A DNA stretch of 64,000 bases, taken from Euonymus europaeus. Lineage: Eukaryota; Streptophyta; Magnoliopsida; Celastrales; Celastraceae. Made by a program: the position numbers and the translations under genes. A model generated the notes under the pieces. It was not told the DNA's origin. It saw nothing but the letters and a program-made list of their open reading frames with translations, and did not search any database. The stretch's first letter is position 1; each line of letters begins with the position of its first letter. Below, in pieces: positions 1-11,494 of this stretch. The DNA is taken from positions 14,396,501-14,460,500 of the forward strand of contig OY756958.1 in the NCBI GenBank assembly GCA_963580455.1, given 5' to 3'.

Positions 1-94
1 TGCCAAAACCTAACTTTCTATGACAAATGGACAAAACCGTTTTAAGCTCCTCCACAGAGAGAGTTGAGGAACTTCGGACCATAAAAGTTGCTCG

Positions 95-102
95 GTGTAC
101 AC
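95..102. other. Monomer palindrome GTGTACAC
   Basis: GTGTACAC is a perfect 8-bp palindrome, present at the same place in most monomers just before TTTTTATTG. Replacements that destroy it are inherited as HOR markers: GTAGAC (for example 897), GTCTAC (for example 573), GTGAAC (2492) and ATTGTAC (for example 9828). GTATAC variants remain partly palindromic. No binding protein can be named from this. Confidence 0.75.
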
Positions 103-160
103 TTTTTATTGTTCTTCTATGTCAAATTTTACGAGTATATGCTTCCTGGATTATTTCGAT

Positions 161-2875
161 GCCAAAACCCCAACTTTCTATGACAAATGGAAAAAAACGT
201 TAAAAGCTCCTCCATTGAGAGAGTTGTGCAACTTCGGACTGTCAAAGTTGCTCGGGTGTACACTTTTTATTGTTCTTTTATGTCAAATTTTATGAGTATA
301 AGCTTCCTAGATTATGTCGATGCCAAAACCCAACTTTCTATGACAAATTGACAAAAACGTTAAAAGCTCCTCCATAGAGAGAGTTGTGCAACTTCGGACT
401 ATCTTAGTTGCTTGGTGTACACTTTTTATTGTTCTTCTATGCCAAATTTTAAGACTATAAGCTTCCTAGATTATTTCGATGCCAAAACCCCAACTTTCTA
501 TGGCAAATGGACAAAACCGTTTAAAGCTCCTCCATAGAGTGAGTTGTGCAACTTCGGACTATCAAAGTTGCTCGGTCTACACTTTTTATTGTTCTTCTAT
601 GTCAAATTTTATGAGTATAAGCATCCTAGATTATTTCGATGCCAAAACCTCAACTTTCTATGAAAAATGGATAAAACCATTTAAAGCTCCTCCATAGAGT
701 GAGTTGTGCAACATCGGACAATCAAAGATGCTCTGTGTACACGTTTTATTGTTCTTATATGTCAAATTTTACGAGTATAAGCTTCCTAGATTATTTCGAT
801 TCCAAAACCCCAACTTTATATGTCAAATGGACAAAACCGTTTAATGCTCCTCCACAGAAAGAGTTGTACAACTTCGGACTATCAAAGTTGCTCGGTGTAG
901 ACTTTTTATTGTTCTTCTATGTCAAATTTTACGAGTATAAGCTTCCTAGATTATTTCGATGCCAAAACCCAACTTTCTATGACAAATAGACAAAAACGTT
1001 GAAAGCTCCTCCATAGAGAGAGTTGTGCAACTTCGGACTATCAAAGTTGCCCGGTGTACACTTTTTATTGTTCTTCTATGTCAAATTTTACGAGTATAAG
1101 CTTCCTAGATTATTTCAATGCCAAAACCCAACTTTCTATGACAAATGGACAAAACCGTTTTAAGCTCCTCCACAGAGAGAGTTGAGCAACTTCGGACCAT
1201 AAAAGTTGCTCGGTGTACACTTTTTGTTGTTCTTCTATGTCAAATTTTACGAGTATATGCTTCCTGGATTATTTCGATGCCAAAATCCCAACTTTCTATG
1301 ACAAATGGACAAAAACGTTAAAGGCTCCTCCATAGTGAGAGTTGTGCAACTTTGGACTGTCAATGTTGCTCGAGTGTACACTTTTTATTGTTCTTCTATG
1401 TCAAATTTTATGAGTATAAGCTTCCTAGATTATTTCGATGCCAAAACCCAACTTTCTATGACAAATGGACTAAAACGTTAAAAGCTCCTCCATAGAGAGA
1501 GTTGTGCAACTTCGGACTATCTTAGTTGCTTGGTGTACACTTTTTATTGTTCTTCTATGCCAAATTTTACGACTATAAGCTACCTAGATTATTTCGATGC
1601 CAAAACCCCAACTTTCTATGGCAAATGGAAAAAACCGTTTAAAGCTCCTCCATAGAGTGAGTTGTGCAACTTCGGACTATCAAAGTTGCTCGATCTACAC
1701 TTTTTATTATTCTTCTATGTCAAATTTTGTAAGTATAAGCATCCTAGATTATTTCGATGCCAAAACCCACCTTTCTATGACAAATGGATAAAACCGTTTA
1801 AAGCTCCTCCATAGAGTGAGTTGTGCAACATCGGACTATCAAAGTTGCTCGTTGTACACGTTTTATTGTTCTTCTATGTCAAATTTTATGAGTATAAGCT
1901 TCCTAGATTATTTCGATTCCAAAACCCCAACTTTCCATGACAAATGGACAAAAACGTTAAAAGCTCCTCCATAGAGAGAGTTGTGGAACTTCGGACTATT
2001 AAAGTTGCTCGGTGTACACTTTTTATTGTTCTTCTATGTCAATTTTACGACAATAAGCATCCTAGATTATTTCGAAGCCAGAACCCCAACTTTCTATGAC
2101 AAATGGATAAAACCGTTTAAAGCTCCTTTATAGAGTGAGTTGTGCAACATCGGACTATCAAAGTTGCTCGGTGTACACGTTTTATTGTTCTTCTATGTCA
2201 AATTTTACGATTATAAGCTTCCTAGATTATCTCGATTCCAAAACCCCAACTTTCTATGACAAATGGACAAAATCGTTAAAAGCTCCTCCATAAAGAGAGT
2301 TGTGCAACTTCGGACTATTAAAGTTGCTCGGTGTACACTTTTTATTGTTCTTCTTTGTCAAATTTTACAAGTATAAGCATCCTAGATTATTTTGAAGCCA
2401 GAACCCCAACTTTCTATGACAAATGGACAAAACCGTTTAAAGCTCCTCCACAGAGAGAGTTGTGCAACTTCTGACTATCAAAGTTGCTCGGTGAACACTT
2501 TTTATTGTTCTTCTAGGTCAAATTTTACGAGTATAAGCTTCCTAGATTATTTCGATTCCAAAACCCCAACTTTCTATGATAAATGGACAAAAACGTTAAA
2601 AGCTCCTCCATAGAGAGAGTTGTGCAACTTCTGACTATCAAAGTTGCTCGGTGTACACGTTTTATTGTTCTTCTATGTCAAATTTTACGAGTATAAGCTT
2701 CCCAGATTATTTCGATGCCGAAACCCAACTTTCAATGACAAATGGACAAAAACGTTAAAAGCTCCTCCATAGAGAGAGTTGTGCAACTTCGGACTATTAA
2801 AGTTGCTCGGTGTACACTTTTTATTGTTCTTCTATGTCAAATTTTACGACTATAAGCATCCCAGATTATTTCGAT
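161..2875 (+). repeat. Long HOR copy A (about 17 monomers, ~2714 bp)
   Basis: Distinctive variants of this block recur 2714-2715 bp later in copy B. Examples are AATGGAAAAAAACG at 187, ATGGATAAAACC near 668, TATATGTCAAATGG at 817, ACAAATAGACAAAAACGTTG at 981, and the monomer with GGCAAATGGAAAAAACC near 1620. The left edge is set near 161, because upstream the two copies differ (ATGCTTCCTGG versus AAGCATCCCAG). Toward the right end (about 2700 onward) the match to copy B weakens. Confidence 0.8.
481..640 (+). repeat. Example 160-bp monomer, close to consensus
   Basis: This copy is chosen as a phase reference for the array. It begins at GCCAAAACCCC and ends at ATTATTTCGAT, where the next GCC starts at 641. 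It departs from the consensus in a few places, for example GGCAAATGG for GACAAATGG, GAGTGAG for GAGAGAG, GGTCTAC for GGTGTAC and TAAGCATCC for TAAGCTTCC. The hand consensus has 34 C and 26 G in 160 bases. It contains five CpG sites: in ACCGTT, TTCGGA, CTCGGT, TACGAG and TTCGAT. The common 159-bp form lacks one C of the CCCC run, as at 961. Confidence 0.95.
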
Positions 2876-5749
2876 GCCAAAACCCTAACTTTCTATGACA
2901 AATGGAAAAAAACGTTAAAAGCTCCTCCATAGAGAGTGTTGTGCAACTTCGGACTGTCAAAGTTGCTCGGGTGTACACTTTTTATTGTTCTTTTATGTCA
3001 AATTTTACGAGTATAAGCTTCCTAGATTATTTCGATGCCAAAACCCAACTTCTATGACAAATGGACAAAAACGTTAAAAGCTCCTCCATAGAGAGAGTTG
3101 TGCAACTTCGGACTATCTTAGTTGCTTGGCGTAGACTTTTTATTGTTCTTCTATGCCAAATTTTAAGACTATAAGCTTCCTAGATTATTTCGATGCCAAA
3201 ACCCCAACTTTCTATGGCAAATGGACAAAACCGTTTAAAGCTCCTCCATAGAGTGAGTTGTGCAACTTCGGACTATCAAAGTTGCTCGGTCTACACTTTT
3301 TATTGTTCTTCTATGTCAAATTTTATGAGTATAAGCATCCTAGATTATTTCGATGCCAAAACCTCAACTTTCTATGACAAATGGATAAAACCGTTTAAAG
3401 CTCCTCCATAGAGTGAGTTGTGCGACATCGGACAATCAAAGTTGCTCTGTGTACATGTTTTATTGTTCTTATATGTCAAATTTTACGAGTATAAGCTTCC
3501 TAGATTATTTCGATTCCAAAACCCCAACTTTATATGTCAAATGGACAAAACCGTTTAATGCTCCTCCACAGAAAGAGTTGTGCAACTTCGGACTATCAAA
3601 GTTGCTCAGTGTAGACTTTTTATTGTTCTTCTATGTCAAATTTTACGAGTATAAGCTTCCTAGATTATTTCGATGCCAAAACCCAACTTTCTATGACAAA
3701 TAGACAAAAACGTTGAAAGCTCCTCCATAGAGAGAGTTGTGCAACTTCGGACTATCAAAGTTGCCCGGTGTACACTTTTTATTGTTCTTCTATGTCAAAT
3801 TTTACGAGTATAAGCTTCCTAGATTATTTCAATGCCAAAACCCAACTTTCTATGACAAATGGACAAAACCGTTTAAAGCTCCTCCACAGAGAGAGTTGAG
3901 CAACTTCGGACCATAAAAGTTGCTCGGTGTACACTTTTTGTTGTTCTTCTATGTCAAATTTGACGAGTATATGCTTCCTGGATTATTTCGATGCCAAAAC
4001 CCCAACTTTCTATGACAAATGGACAAAAACGTTAAAGGCTCCTCCATAGTGAGAGTTGTGAAACTTTGGACTGTCAATGTTGCTCGGGTGTACACTTTTT
4101 ATTGTTCTTCTATGTCAAATTTTATGAGTATAAGCTTCCTAGATTATTTCGATGCCAAAACCCAACTTTCTATGACAAATGGACTAAAACGTTAAAAGCT
4201 CCTCCATAGAGAGAGTTGTGCAACTTCGGACTATCTTAGTTGCTTGGTGTACACTTTTTATTGTTCTTCTATGCCAAATTTTACGACTATAAGCTTCCTA
4301 GATTATTTCGATGCCAAAACCCCAACTTTCTATGGCAAATGGAAAAAACCGTTTAAAGCTCCTCCATAGAGTGAGTTGTGCAACTTCGGACTATCAAAGT
4401 TGCTCGATCTACACTTTTTATTATTCTTCTATGTCAAATTTTATGAGTATAAGCATCCTAGATTATTTCGATGCCAAAACCCACCTTTCTATGACAAATG
4501 GATAAAACCGTTTAAAGCTCCTCCATAAAGTGAGTTGTGCAACATCGGACTATCAAAGTTGCTCGTTGTACACGTTTTATTGTTCTTCTATGTCAAATTT
4601 TATGAGTATAAGCTTCCTAGATTATTTCGATTCCAAAACCCCAACTTTCCATGACAAATGGACAAAAACGTTAAAACCTCCTCCATAGAGAGAGTTGTGG
4701 AACTTCGGACTATTAAAGTTGCTCGGTGTACACTTTTTATTGTTCTTCTATGTCAATTTTACGACAATAAGCATCCTAGATTATTTCGAAGCCAGAACCC
4801 CAACTTTCTATGACAAATGGATAAAACCGTTTAAAGCTCCCTTATAGAGTGAGTTGTGCAACATCGGACTATCAAAGTTGCTCGGTGTACACGTTTTATT
4901 GTTCTTCTATGTCAAATTTTACGAGTATAAGCTTCCTAGATTATCTCGATTCCAAAACCCCAACTTTCTATGACAAATGGAAAAAATCGTTAAAAGCTCC
5001 TCCATAGAGAGAGTTGTGCAACTTCGGACAATTAAAGTTGCTCGGTGTACACTTTTTATTGTTCTTCTTTGTCAAATTTTACGACTATAAGCATCCTAGA
5101 TTATTTCGAAGCCAGAACCCCAACTTTCTATGACAAATGGACAAAACCATTTAAAGCTCTTCCACAGAGAGAGTTGTGCAACTTTGGACTATCAAAGTTG
5201 CTCGGTGTAGACTTTTTATTGTTCTTCTATGTCAAATTTTACAAGTATAAGCATCCTAGATTATTTTGAAGCCAGAACCCCAACTTTCTATGACAAATGG
5301 ACAAAACCGTTTAAAGCTCCTCCACAGAGAGAGTTGTGGAACTTCTGACTATCAAAGTTGCTCGGTGAACACTTTTTATTGTTCTTCTAGGTCAAATTTT
5401 ACGAGTATAAGCTTCCTAGATTATTTCGATTCCAAAACCCCAACTTTCTATGATAAATGGACAAAAACGATAAAAGCTCCTCCATAGAGAGAGTTGTGCA
5501 ACATCGGACTATCAAAGTTGCTCGGTGTACACGTTTTATTGTTCTTCTATGTCAAATTTTACGAGTATAAGCTTCCTAGATTATTTCGATTCCAAAACCC
5601 CAACTTTCTATGACAAATGGACAAAAACGTTAAAAGCTCCTCCATAGAGAGAGTTGTGCAACTTTGGACTATTAAAGTTGCTCGGTGTACACTTTTTATT
5701 GTTCTTCTATGTCAAATTTTACGACTATAAGCATCCTAGATTATTTCAA
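2876..5749 (+). repeat. Long HOR copy B, with one extra monomer
   Basis: This is the tandem partner of the block starting at 161. The offset is 2714 bp up to about 4950 and then becomes 2874 bp. That 160-bp change marks one extra monomer around 5110-5268, carrying GAAGCCAGAACC and AAAGCTCTTCCACAG. Substitutions relative to copy A include GACAAATGGATAAAACC for GAAAAATGGATAAAACC near 3374, GTGCGACATCGG for GTGCAACATCGG near 3420, and CTCAGTGTAG for CTCGGTGTAG near 3605. One T is missing near 3051. The pattern fits unequal exchange in whole-monomer register. Confidence 0.8.
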
Positions 5750-7499
5750 AGCCAGAACCCCAACTTTGTATGACAAATGGACAAAACCGTTTAAAGCTCC
5801 TCCACAGAGAGAGTTGTACAACTAAGGACTATCAAAGTTGCTCGGTGTAGACTTCTTATTGTTCTTCTATGTCAAATTTTACGAGTATAAGCATCCTAGA
5901 TTATTTCGATGCCAAAACCCAACTTTCTATGACAAATGGACAAAAACGTTAAAAGCTCCTCCATAGAGAGAGTTGTGCAACTTCGGACTATCAAAGTTGC
6001 CCAGTGTACACTTTTTATTGTTCTTCTATGTCAAATTTTATGAGTATAAGCTTCCTAGATTATTTCGATGCTACAACCCAACTTTCTACGACAAATGGAC
6101 AAAACCGTTTTAAGCTCCTCCACAGAGAGAGTTGAGAAACTTCGGACCATAAAAGTTGCTCGGTGTACACTTTTTATTGTTCTTCTATGTCAAATTTTAC
6201 GAGTATATGCTTCCTGGGTTATTTCGATGCCAAAACCCTAACTTTCTATGACAAATGAACAAAAACGTTAAAAGCTCCTCCATATAGAGAGTTGTGCAAC
6301 TTCGGACTGTCAAATTTGCTCGGGTGTAAACATTTTATTGTTCTTCTATGTCAAATTTTATGAGTATAAGCTTCCTAGATTATTTCGATGCCAAAACCAA
6401 ACTTTCTATGGCAAATGGACAAAAACGTTAAAAGCTCCTCCATAGAGAGAGTTGTGCAACTTCGGACTATCTTAGTTGCTTGGTGTACACTTTTTGTTGT
6501 TCTTCTATGTCAAATTTTACGAGTATATGCTTTCTGGTTTATTTCGATGCCAAAACCCCAACTTTCTATGACAAATGGACAAAAACGTTAAAGGCTCCTC
6601 CATAGTGAGAGTTGTGCAACTTTGGACTGTCAATGTTGCTCGGGTGTACACTTTTTATTGTTCTTCTATGTCAAATTTTATGAGTATAAGCTTCCTAGAT
6701 TATTTCGATGCCGAAACCCAACTTTCTATGACAAATGGACAAAACCGTTTAAAGCTCCTCCATAGAGAGAGTTGTGCAACTTCGGACTATCTTAGTTGCT
6801 TGGTGTACACTTTTTATTGTTCTTCTATGCCAAATTTTACGACTATAAGCTTCCTAGATTATTTCGATGCCAATACCCCAGCTTTCTATGGCAAATGGAC
6901 AAAACCGTTTAAAGCTCGTCCATAGAGTGAGTTGTGCAACTTCGGACTATCAAAGTTGCTCGATCTACACTTTTTATTATTCTTCTATGTCAAATTTTAT
7001 GAGTATAAGCATCCTGGATTATTTCGATGCCAAAACCCACCTTTCTATGACAAATGGATAAAACCGTTTAAAGCTCCTCCATAGAGTGAGTTGTGCAACA
7101 TCGGACTATCAAAGTTGCTCGTTGTACACGTTTTATTGTTCTTCTATGTCAAATTTTATGAGTATAAGCTTCCTAGATTATTTCGATTCCAAAACCCCAA
7201 CTTTCTATGACAAATGGACAAAAACGTTAAAAGCTCCTCCATAGAGAGAGTTGTGCAACTTCGGACTATTAAAGTTGCTCGGTGTACACTTTTTATTGTT
7301 CTTCAATGTCAAATTTTACGACAATAAGCATCCTAGATTATTTCGAAGCCAAAACCCCAACTTTCTATGACAAATGGATAAAACCGTTTAAAGCTCCTTT
7401 ATAGAGTGAGTTGTGCAACATCGGACTATCAAAGTTGCTCGGTGTACACGTTTTATTGTGTCAAATTTTACGAGTATAAGCTTCCTAGATTATCTCGAT
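5431..7499 (+). repeat. 2069-bp duplication, copy 1 (13 monomers)
   Basis: Variants in the first part of this block recur 2069-2070 bp later. Examples are ATTTCAAAGCCAGAACC (5746 and 7815), GTACAACTAAGGACTATC (5816 and 7885), ACAAATGAACAAAAA (6260 and 8330) and GCCAAAACCAAAC (6390 and 8460). From about 6549 this copy also matches domain I copies A and B, so it is a mosaic of two older blocks. Confidence 0.75.
7441..7499 (+). repeat. Monomer with an 8-bp internal deletion
   Basis: At 7455-7467 the sequence reads ATTGTGTCAAA, where copies A and B have ATTGTTCTTCTATGTCAAA. Eight bases are missing, giving a monomer of about 152 bp. The flanks TGT and TGT could have served as a slip site. This is the largest internal indel I noticed in the window; nearly all other length changes are one base. 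Confidence 0.85.
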
Positions 7500-8618
7500 T
7501 CCAAAACCCCAACTTTCTATGATAAATGGACAAAAACGTTAAAAGCTCCTCCATAGAGAGAGTTGTGCAACATCGGACTATCAAAGTTGCTCGGTGTACA
7601 CGTTTTATTGTTCTTCTATGTCAAATTTTACGAGTATAAGCTTCCTAGATTATTTCGATTCCAAAACCCCAACTTTCTATGACAAATGGACAAAAACGTT
7701 AAAAGCTCCTCCATAGAGAGAGTTGTGCAACTTCGGACTATTAAAGTTGCTCGGTGTACACTTTTTATTGTTCTTCTATGTCAAATTTTACGACTATAAG
7801 CATCCTAGATTATTTCAAAGCCAGAACCCCAACTTTGTATGACAAATGGACAAAACCGTTTAAAGCTCCTCCACAGAGAGAGTTGTACAACTAAGGACTA
7901 TCAAAGTTGCTCGGTGTAGACTTTTTATTGTTCTTCTATGTCAAATTTTACGAGTATAAGCTTCCTAGATTATTTCGATTCCAAAACCCCAACTTTCTAT
8001 GACAAATGGACAAAAACGTTAAAAGCTCCTCCATAGAGAGAGTTGTGCAACTTCGGACTATCAAAGTTGCCCGGTGTACACTTTTTATTGTTCTTCTATG
8101 TCAAATTTTACGAGTATAAGCTTCCTAGATTATTTCGATTCCACAACCCAACTTTCTATGACAAATGGACAAAACCGTTTTAAGCTCCTCCAGAGAGAGA
8201 GTTGAGCAACTTCGGACCATAAAAGTTGCTCGGTGTACACTTTTTATTGTTCTTCTATGTCAAATTTTACGAGTATATGCTTCCTGGGTTATTTCGATGC
8301 CAAAACCCTAACTTTCTATGACAAATGAACAAAAATGTTAAAAGCTCCTCCATAGAGAGAGTTGTGCAACTTCGGACTGTCAAATTTGCTCGGGTGTAAA
8401 CATTTTATTGTTCTTCTATGTCAAATTTTATGAGTATAAGCTTCCTAGATTATTTCGATGCCAAAACCAAACTTTCTATGACAAATGGACAAAAACGTTA
8501 AAAGCTCCTCCATAGAGAGAGTTGTGCAACTTCGGACTATCTTAGTTGCTTGGTGCACACTTTTTATTGTTCTTCTATGCCAAATTTTACGACTATAAGC
8601 TTCCTGGATTATTTCGAT
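7500..8618 (+). repeat. 2069-bp duplication, copy 2 (shortened)
   Basis: This follows the same monomer order as 5431-6548. At about 8619 the match breaks: copy 1 continues with the monomer carrying AAAGGCTCCTCCATAGTGAG, while copy 2 jumps to a monomer of the GGCAAATGGAGAAAACCG type related to 481 and 6868. The simplest reading is loss of two whole monomers, or an exchange between non-equivalent monomers at that point. The interval 8619-9256 continues as ordinary domain I monomers. Confidence 0.7.
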
Positions 8619-9959
8619 GCGAAAACCTCAACTTTCTATGGCAAATGGAGAAAACCGTTTAAAGCTCCTCCATAGAGTGAGTTGTGCAACTTCGGACTAT
8701 CAAAGTTGCCCGGTCTACACTTTTTATTGTTCTTCTATGTCAAATTTTATGAGTATAAGCATCCTAGATTATTTCGATGCCAAAACCCAACTTTCTATGA
8801 CAAATGGATAAAACCGTTTAAAGCTCCTCCATAGAGTGAGTTGTGCAACATCGGACTATCAAAGTTGCTCGGTGTACACGTTTTATTGTTCTTCTATGTC
8901 AAATTTTACGAGTATAAGCTTCCTAGATTATTTCGATTCCAAAACCCCAACTTTCTATGACAAATGGACAAAAACGTTAAAAGCTCCTCCATAGAGAGAG
9001 TTGTGCAACTTCAGACTTTTAAAGTTGCTCGGTGTACACTTTTTATTGTTCTTCTATGTCAAATTTTACGACTATAAGCATCCTAGATTATTTCAAAGCC
9101 AGAACCCCAACTTTCTATGACAAATGGACAAAACCGTTTAAAGCTCCTCCACAGAGAGAGTTGTGCAACTTCGGACTATCAAAGTTGCTCGGTGTAGACT
9201 TTTTATTGTTCTTCTATGTCAAATTTTACGAGTATAAGCATCCTAGATTATTTCGATGCCAAAATCCAACTTTCTATGACAAATGGACAAAAACGTTAAA
9301 AGCTCCTCCATAGAGAGAGTTGTGCAACTTGGGGTATCGAAATTGCTCGGTATACACTTTTTACTGTTATTCTATGTCAAATTTTACGAGTATAAGCTTC
9401 CTAGATTATTTCGATGCCAAAACCCCAACTTTCTATGACAAATCGACAAAACAGCTAAAAGCTACTCCGTAGAGAGAGTTGAGCAACTTCGGACCATAAA
9501 AGTTGCTCGGTGTACACTTTTTATTTTCATTCTATGTCAAATTTTACGAGTATAAGCTTCCTAGATTCTTTCGATGCCAAAACCCCAACTTTCTATGACA
9601 AATGGATAAAACCGTTTAAAGCTACTCCATAGAGAGAGTTGTGCAACTTCGGACTATCAATGTTGCTCGGTGTACACTTTTTATTGTTCTTCTATGTCAA
9701 ATTTTACGAGTATATGCTTGCTGGATTATTTTGATGCCAAAACCCCAACTAGCAATAAAAATGAGCAAAACCGTTAAAAGCTACTTCATAGTGAGAGTTG
9801 AGCAATTCCGAACCATCAAAGTTGCTCATTGTACACTTTTTATTGTTCTTCTACGTTAAATTTTACAAGTATAAGCTTTCTAGATTATTTCGATGCCAAA
9901 ACTCCAACTTTCTATGAAAAATGGACAAAACCGTTTAAACTTCCTCCATAGAGTGAGTT

Positions 9960-9987
9960 GAGCAACTTCGGACTATCAAAGTTGCTC
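9960..9987. other. Internal dyad symmetry of the monomer (9-bp arms, 10-bp loop)
   Basis: GAGCAACTT (9960-9968) and AAGTTGCTC (9979-9987) are exact reverse complements around a 10-base spacer. Monomers with TTGAGCAAC have the 9-bp form. The commoner TTGTGCAAC monomers have 7 paired bases plus one mismatch. Several families break one arm: AACATCGG, TGCATCTTC, ATCTTAGTTGC and AAGTCGCTC. I saw no compensating changes in the opposite arm. Short dyads capable of cruciform formation have been reported as enriched in centromeric satellites; relevance here is inference. Confidence 0.7.
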
Positions 9988-11494
9988 GGTATACACTTTT
10001 TATTGTTCTTCTATGTCAAATTTTACGAGAATAAGCTTTCTAGATTATTTCGATGTGAAAACACCAACTTTACAAGGCAAATGTTCAAAAACGTTAAAAC
10101 CTCCTCTATAGAGAGAGTTGAGAAACTTCTAATCATCAAAGTCGCTCGGTGTACACTTTTTATTGTTCTTCTATGTCAAATTTTACGAGTATATGCTTTG
10201 TAGATTATTTTGATTCCAAAACCCGAACTTTCTATGACAAATGGACAAAAACATTAAAAGCTCCTCCATAGAGAGCGTTGTGCAACTTCGGACTATCAAA
10301 ATTGCTCGGTGTACACTTTTTATTTTTATTCTATGTCAAATTTTATGAGTATAAGCTTCCTAGATTATTTCGATGCCAAAACCCCAACTTTTTATGACAA
10401 ATAGACAAAAACTTTTAAAGCTACTCAATAGAGAGGGTTGAGCAACTTCAGAACATAAAAGTTGCTCCGTGTACACTTTTTATTGTTATTCTATATCAAA
10501 TTTTACGAGTATAAGCTTTCTAGATTATTTCGATGCCAAAAACACAACTTTCTATGACAAAAGGAAAAAACCGTTTAAAGCTCCTCCATAGAGTGAGTTG
10601 AGCAACTTCGGACTATCAAAGTTGCTCGGTGTACACTTTTTATTGTTCTTCTATGTCAAATTTTACGAGTATATGCTTGCTGGATTATTTTGATTCCAAA
10701 ACCCCAACTATCAATAAGAAATGAGCAAAACCGTTAAAAGCTACTTCATAGTGAGAGTTGAGCAATTTCGGACCATCAAAGTTGCTCATTGTACACTTTT
10801 TATTGTTCTTCTACGTCAAATTTTACGAGTATAAGTTTCCCAGATTATTTCGATGCCAAAACCCCAACTTTCTATGATAAAAGGACAAAACCGTTTAAAG
10901 CTCCTCCATAGAGTGAGTTGAGCAACTTCGGACTATCAAAGTTGCTCGGTATACACTTTTTATTGTTCTTCTATGTCAAATTTTACGAGAATAAGCTTCC
11001 TAGATTATTTCGATGTGAAAACACCAACTTTACAAGACAAATGGACAAAAACGTTAAAATCTCCTCAATAGAGAGGGTTGAGCAACTTCTAATCATCAAA
11101 GTCGCTCGGTGTACACTTTTTATTGTTCTTCTATGTCAAATTTTACGAATATATGCTTTGTGGATTATTTTGATGCCAAAACCCGAACTTTCTATGACAA
11201 ATGGACAAAAACATTAAAAGCTCCTCCATAGAAAGTATTGTGCAACTTCGGACTATCAAAATTGCCCGGTATACACTTTTTATTGTTCTTCTATGTCAAA
11301 TTTTACGACTATAAGCTTCCTAGATTATTTTGATGCCAAAACCCCAACTTTCTATGACAAACGGACAAAACCGTTTAAAGCTCCTCCATAGAGAGAGTTG
11401 TGCAACTTCGGACTATCAAAGTTGCTCGGTGTACACTTTTTATTGTTCTTCTATGTCAAATTTTACGAGTATATGCTTGCTGGATTATTTTGAT

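Larger units (their letters stand above)
1..9256 (+). repeat. Array domain I: older duplicated blocks of 17 and 13 monomers
   Basis: This domain is built from long duplicated blocks. Two successive copies of a ~2.7-kb block fill 161-5749. A third partial copy runs from about 6549 to 7499 (offset 5270 from copy 1), and a 2.07-kb duplication overlaps it. Diagnostic variants include CTATCTTAGTTGCTTGG (near 400, 1520, 4230, 6470, 6790, 8540), CTCGGGTGTA, TTTGGACTGTCAATGTTGC (near 1350, 4065, 6620) and GAAGCCAGAACC. Many monomers are 159 bp. Copies differ by scattered substitutions, so these duplications look older than those in 30-45 kb. There are no genes; everything is satellite. Confidence 0.85.

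Noticed and set aside
7441..7499. Short monomer as an inserted foreign sequence boundary
   Set aside because: The sequence resumes in the same monomer after a simple 8-bp loss; flanks on both sides are satellite.
9960..9987. Dyad as an intrinsic transcription terminator
   Set aside because: It occurs in hundreds of monomers, is A+T-poor only locally, is not followed directly by a T-run, and no transcription unit is present.
10055..10214. The diverged T-family monomer as a transposon insertion
   Set aside because: It keeps full length, phase and alignable sequence with neighbouring monomers, with no terminal repeats or target-site duplication.
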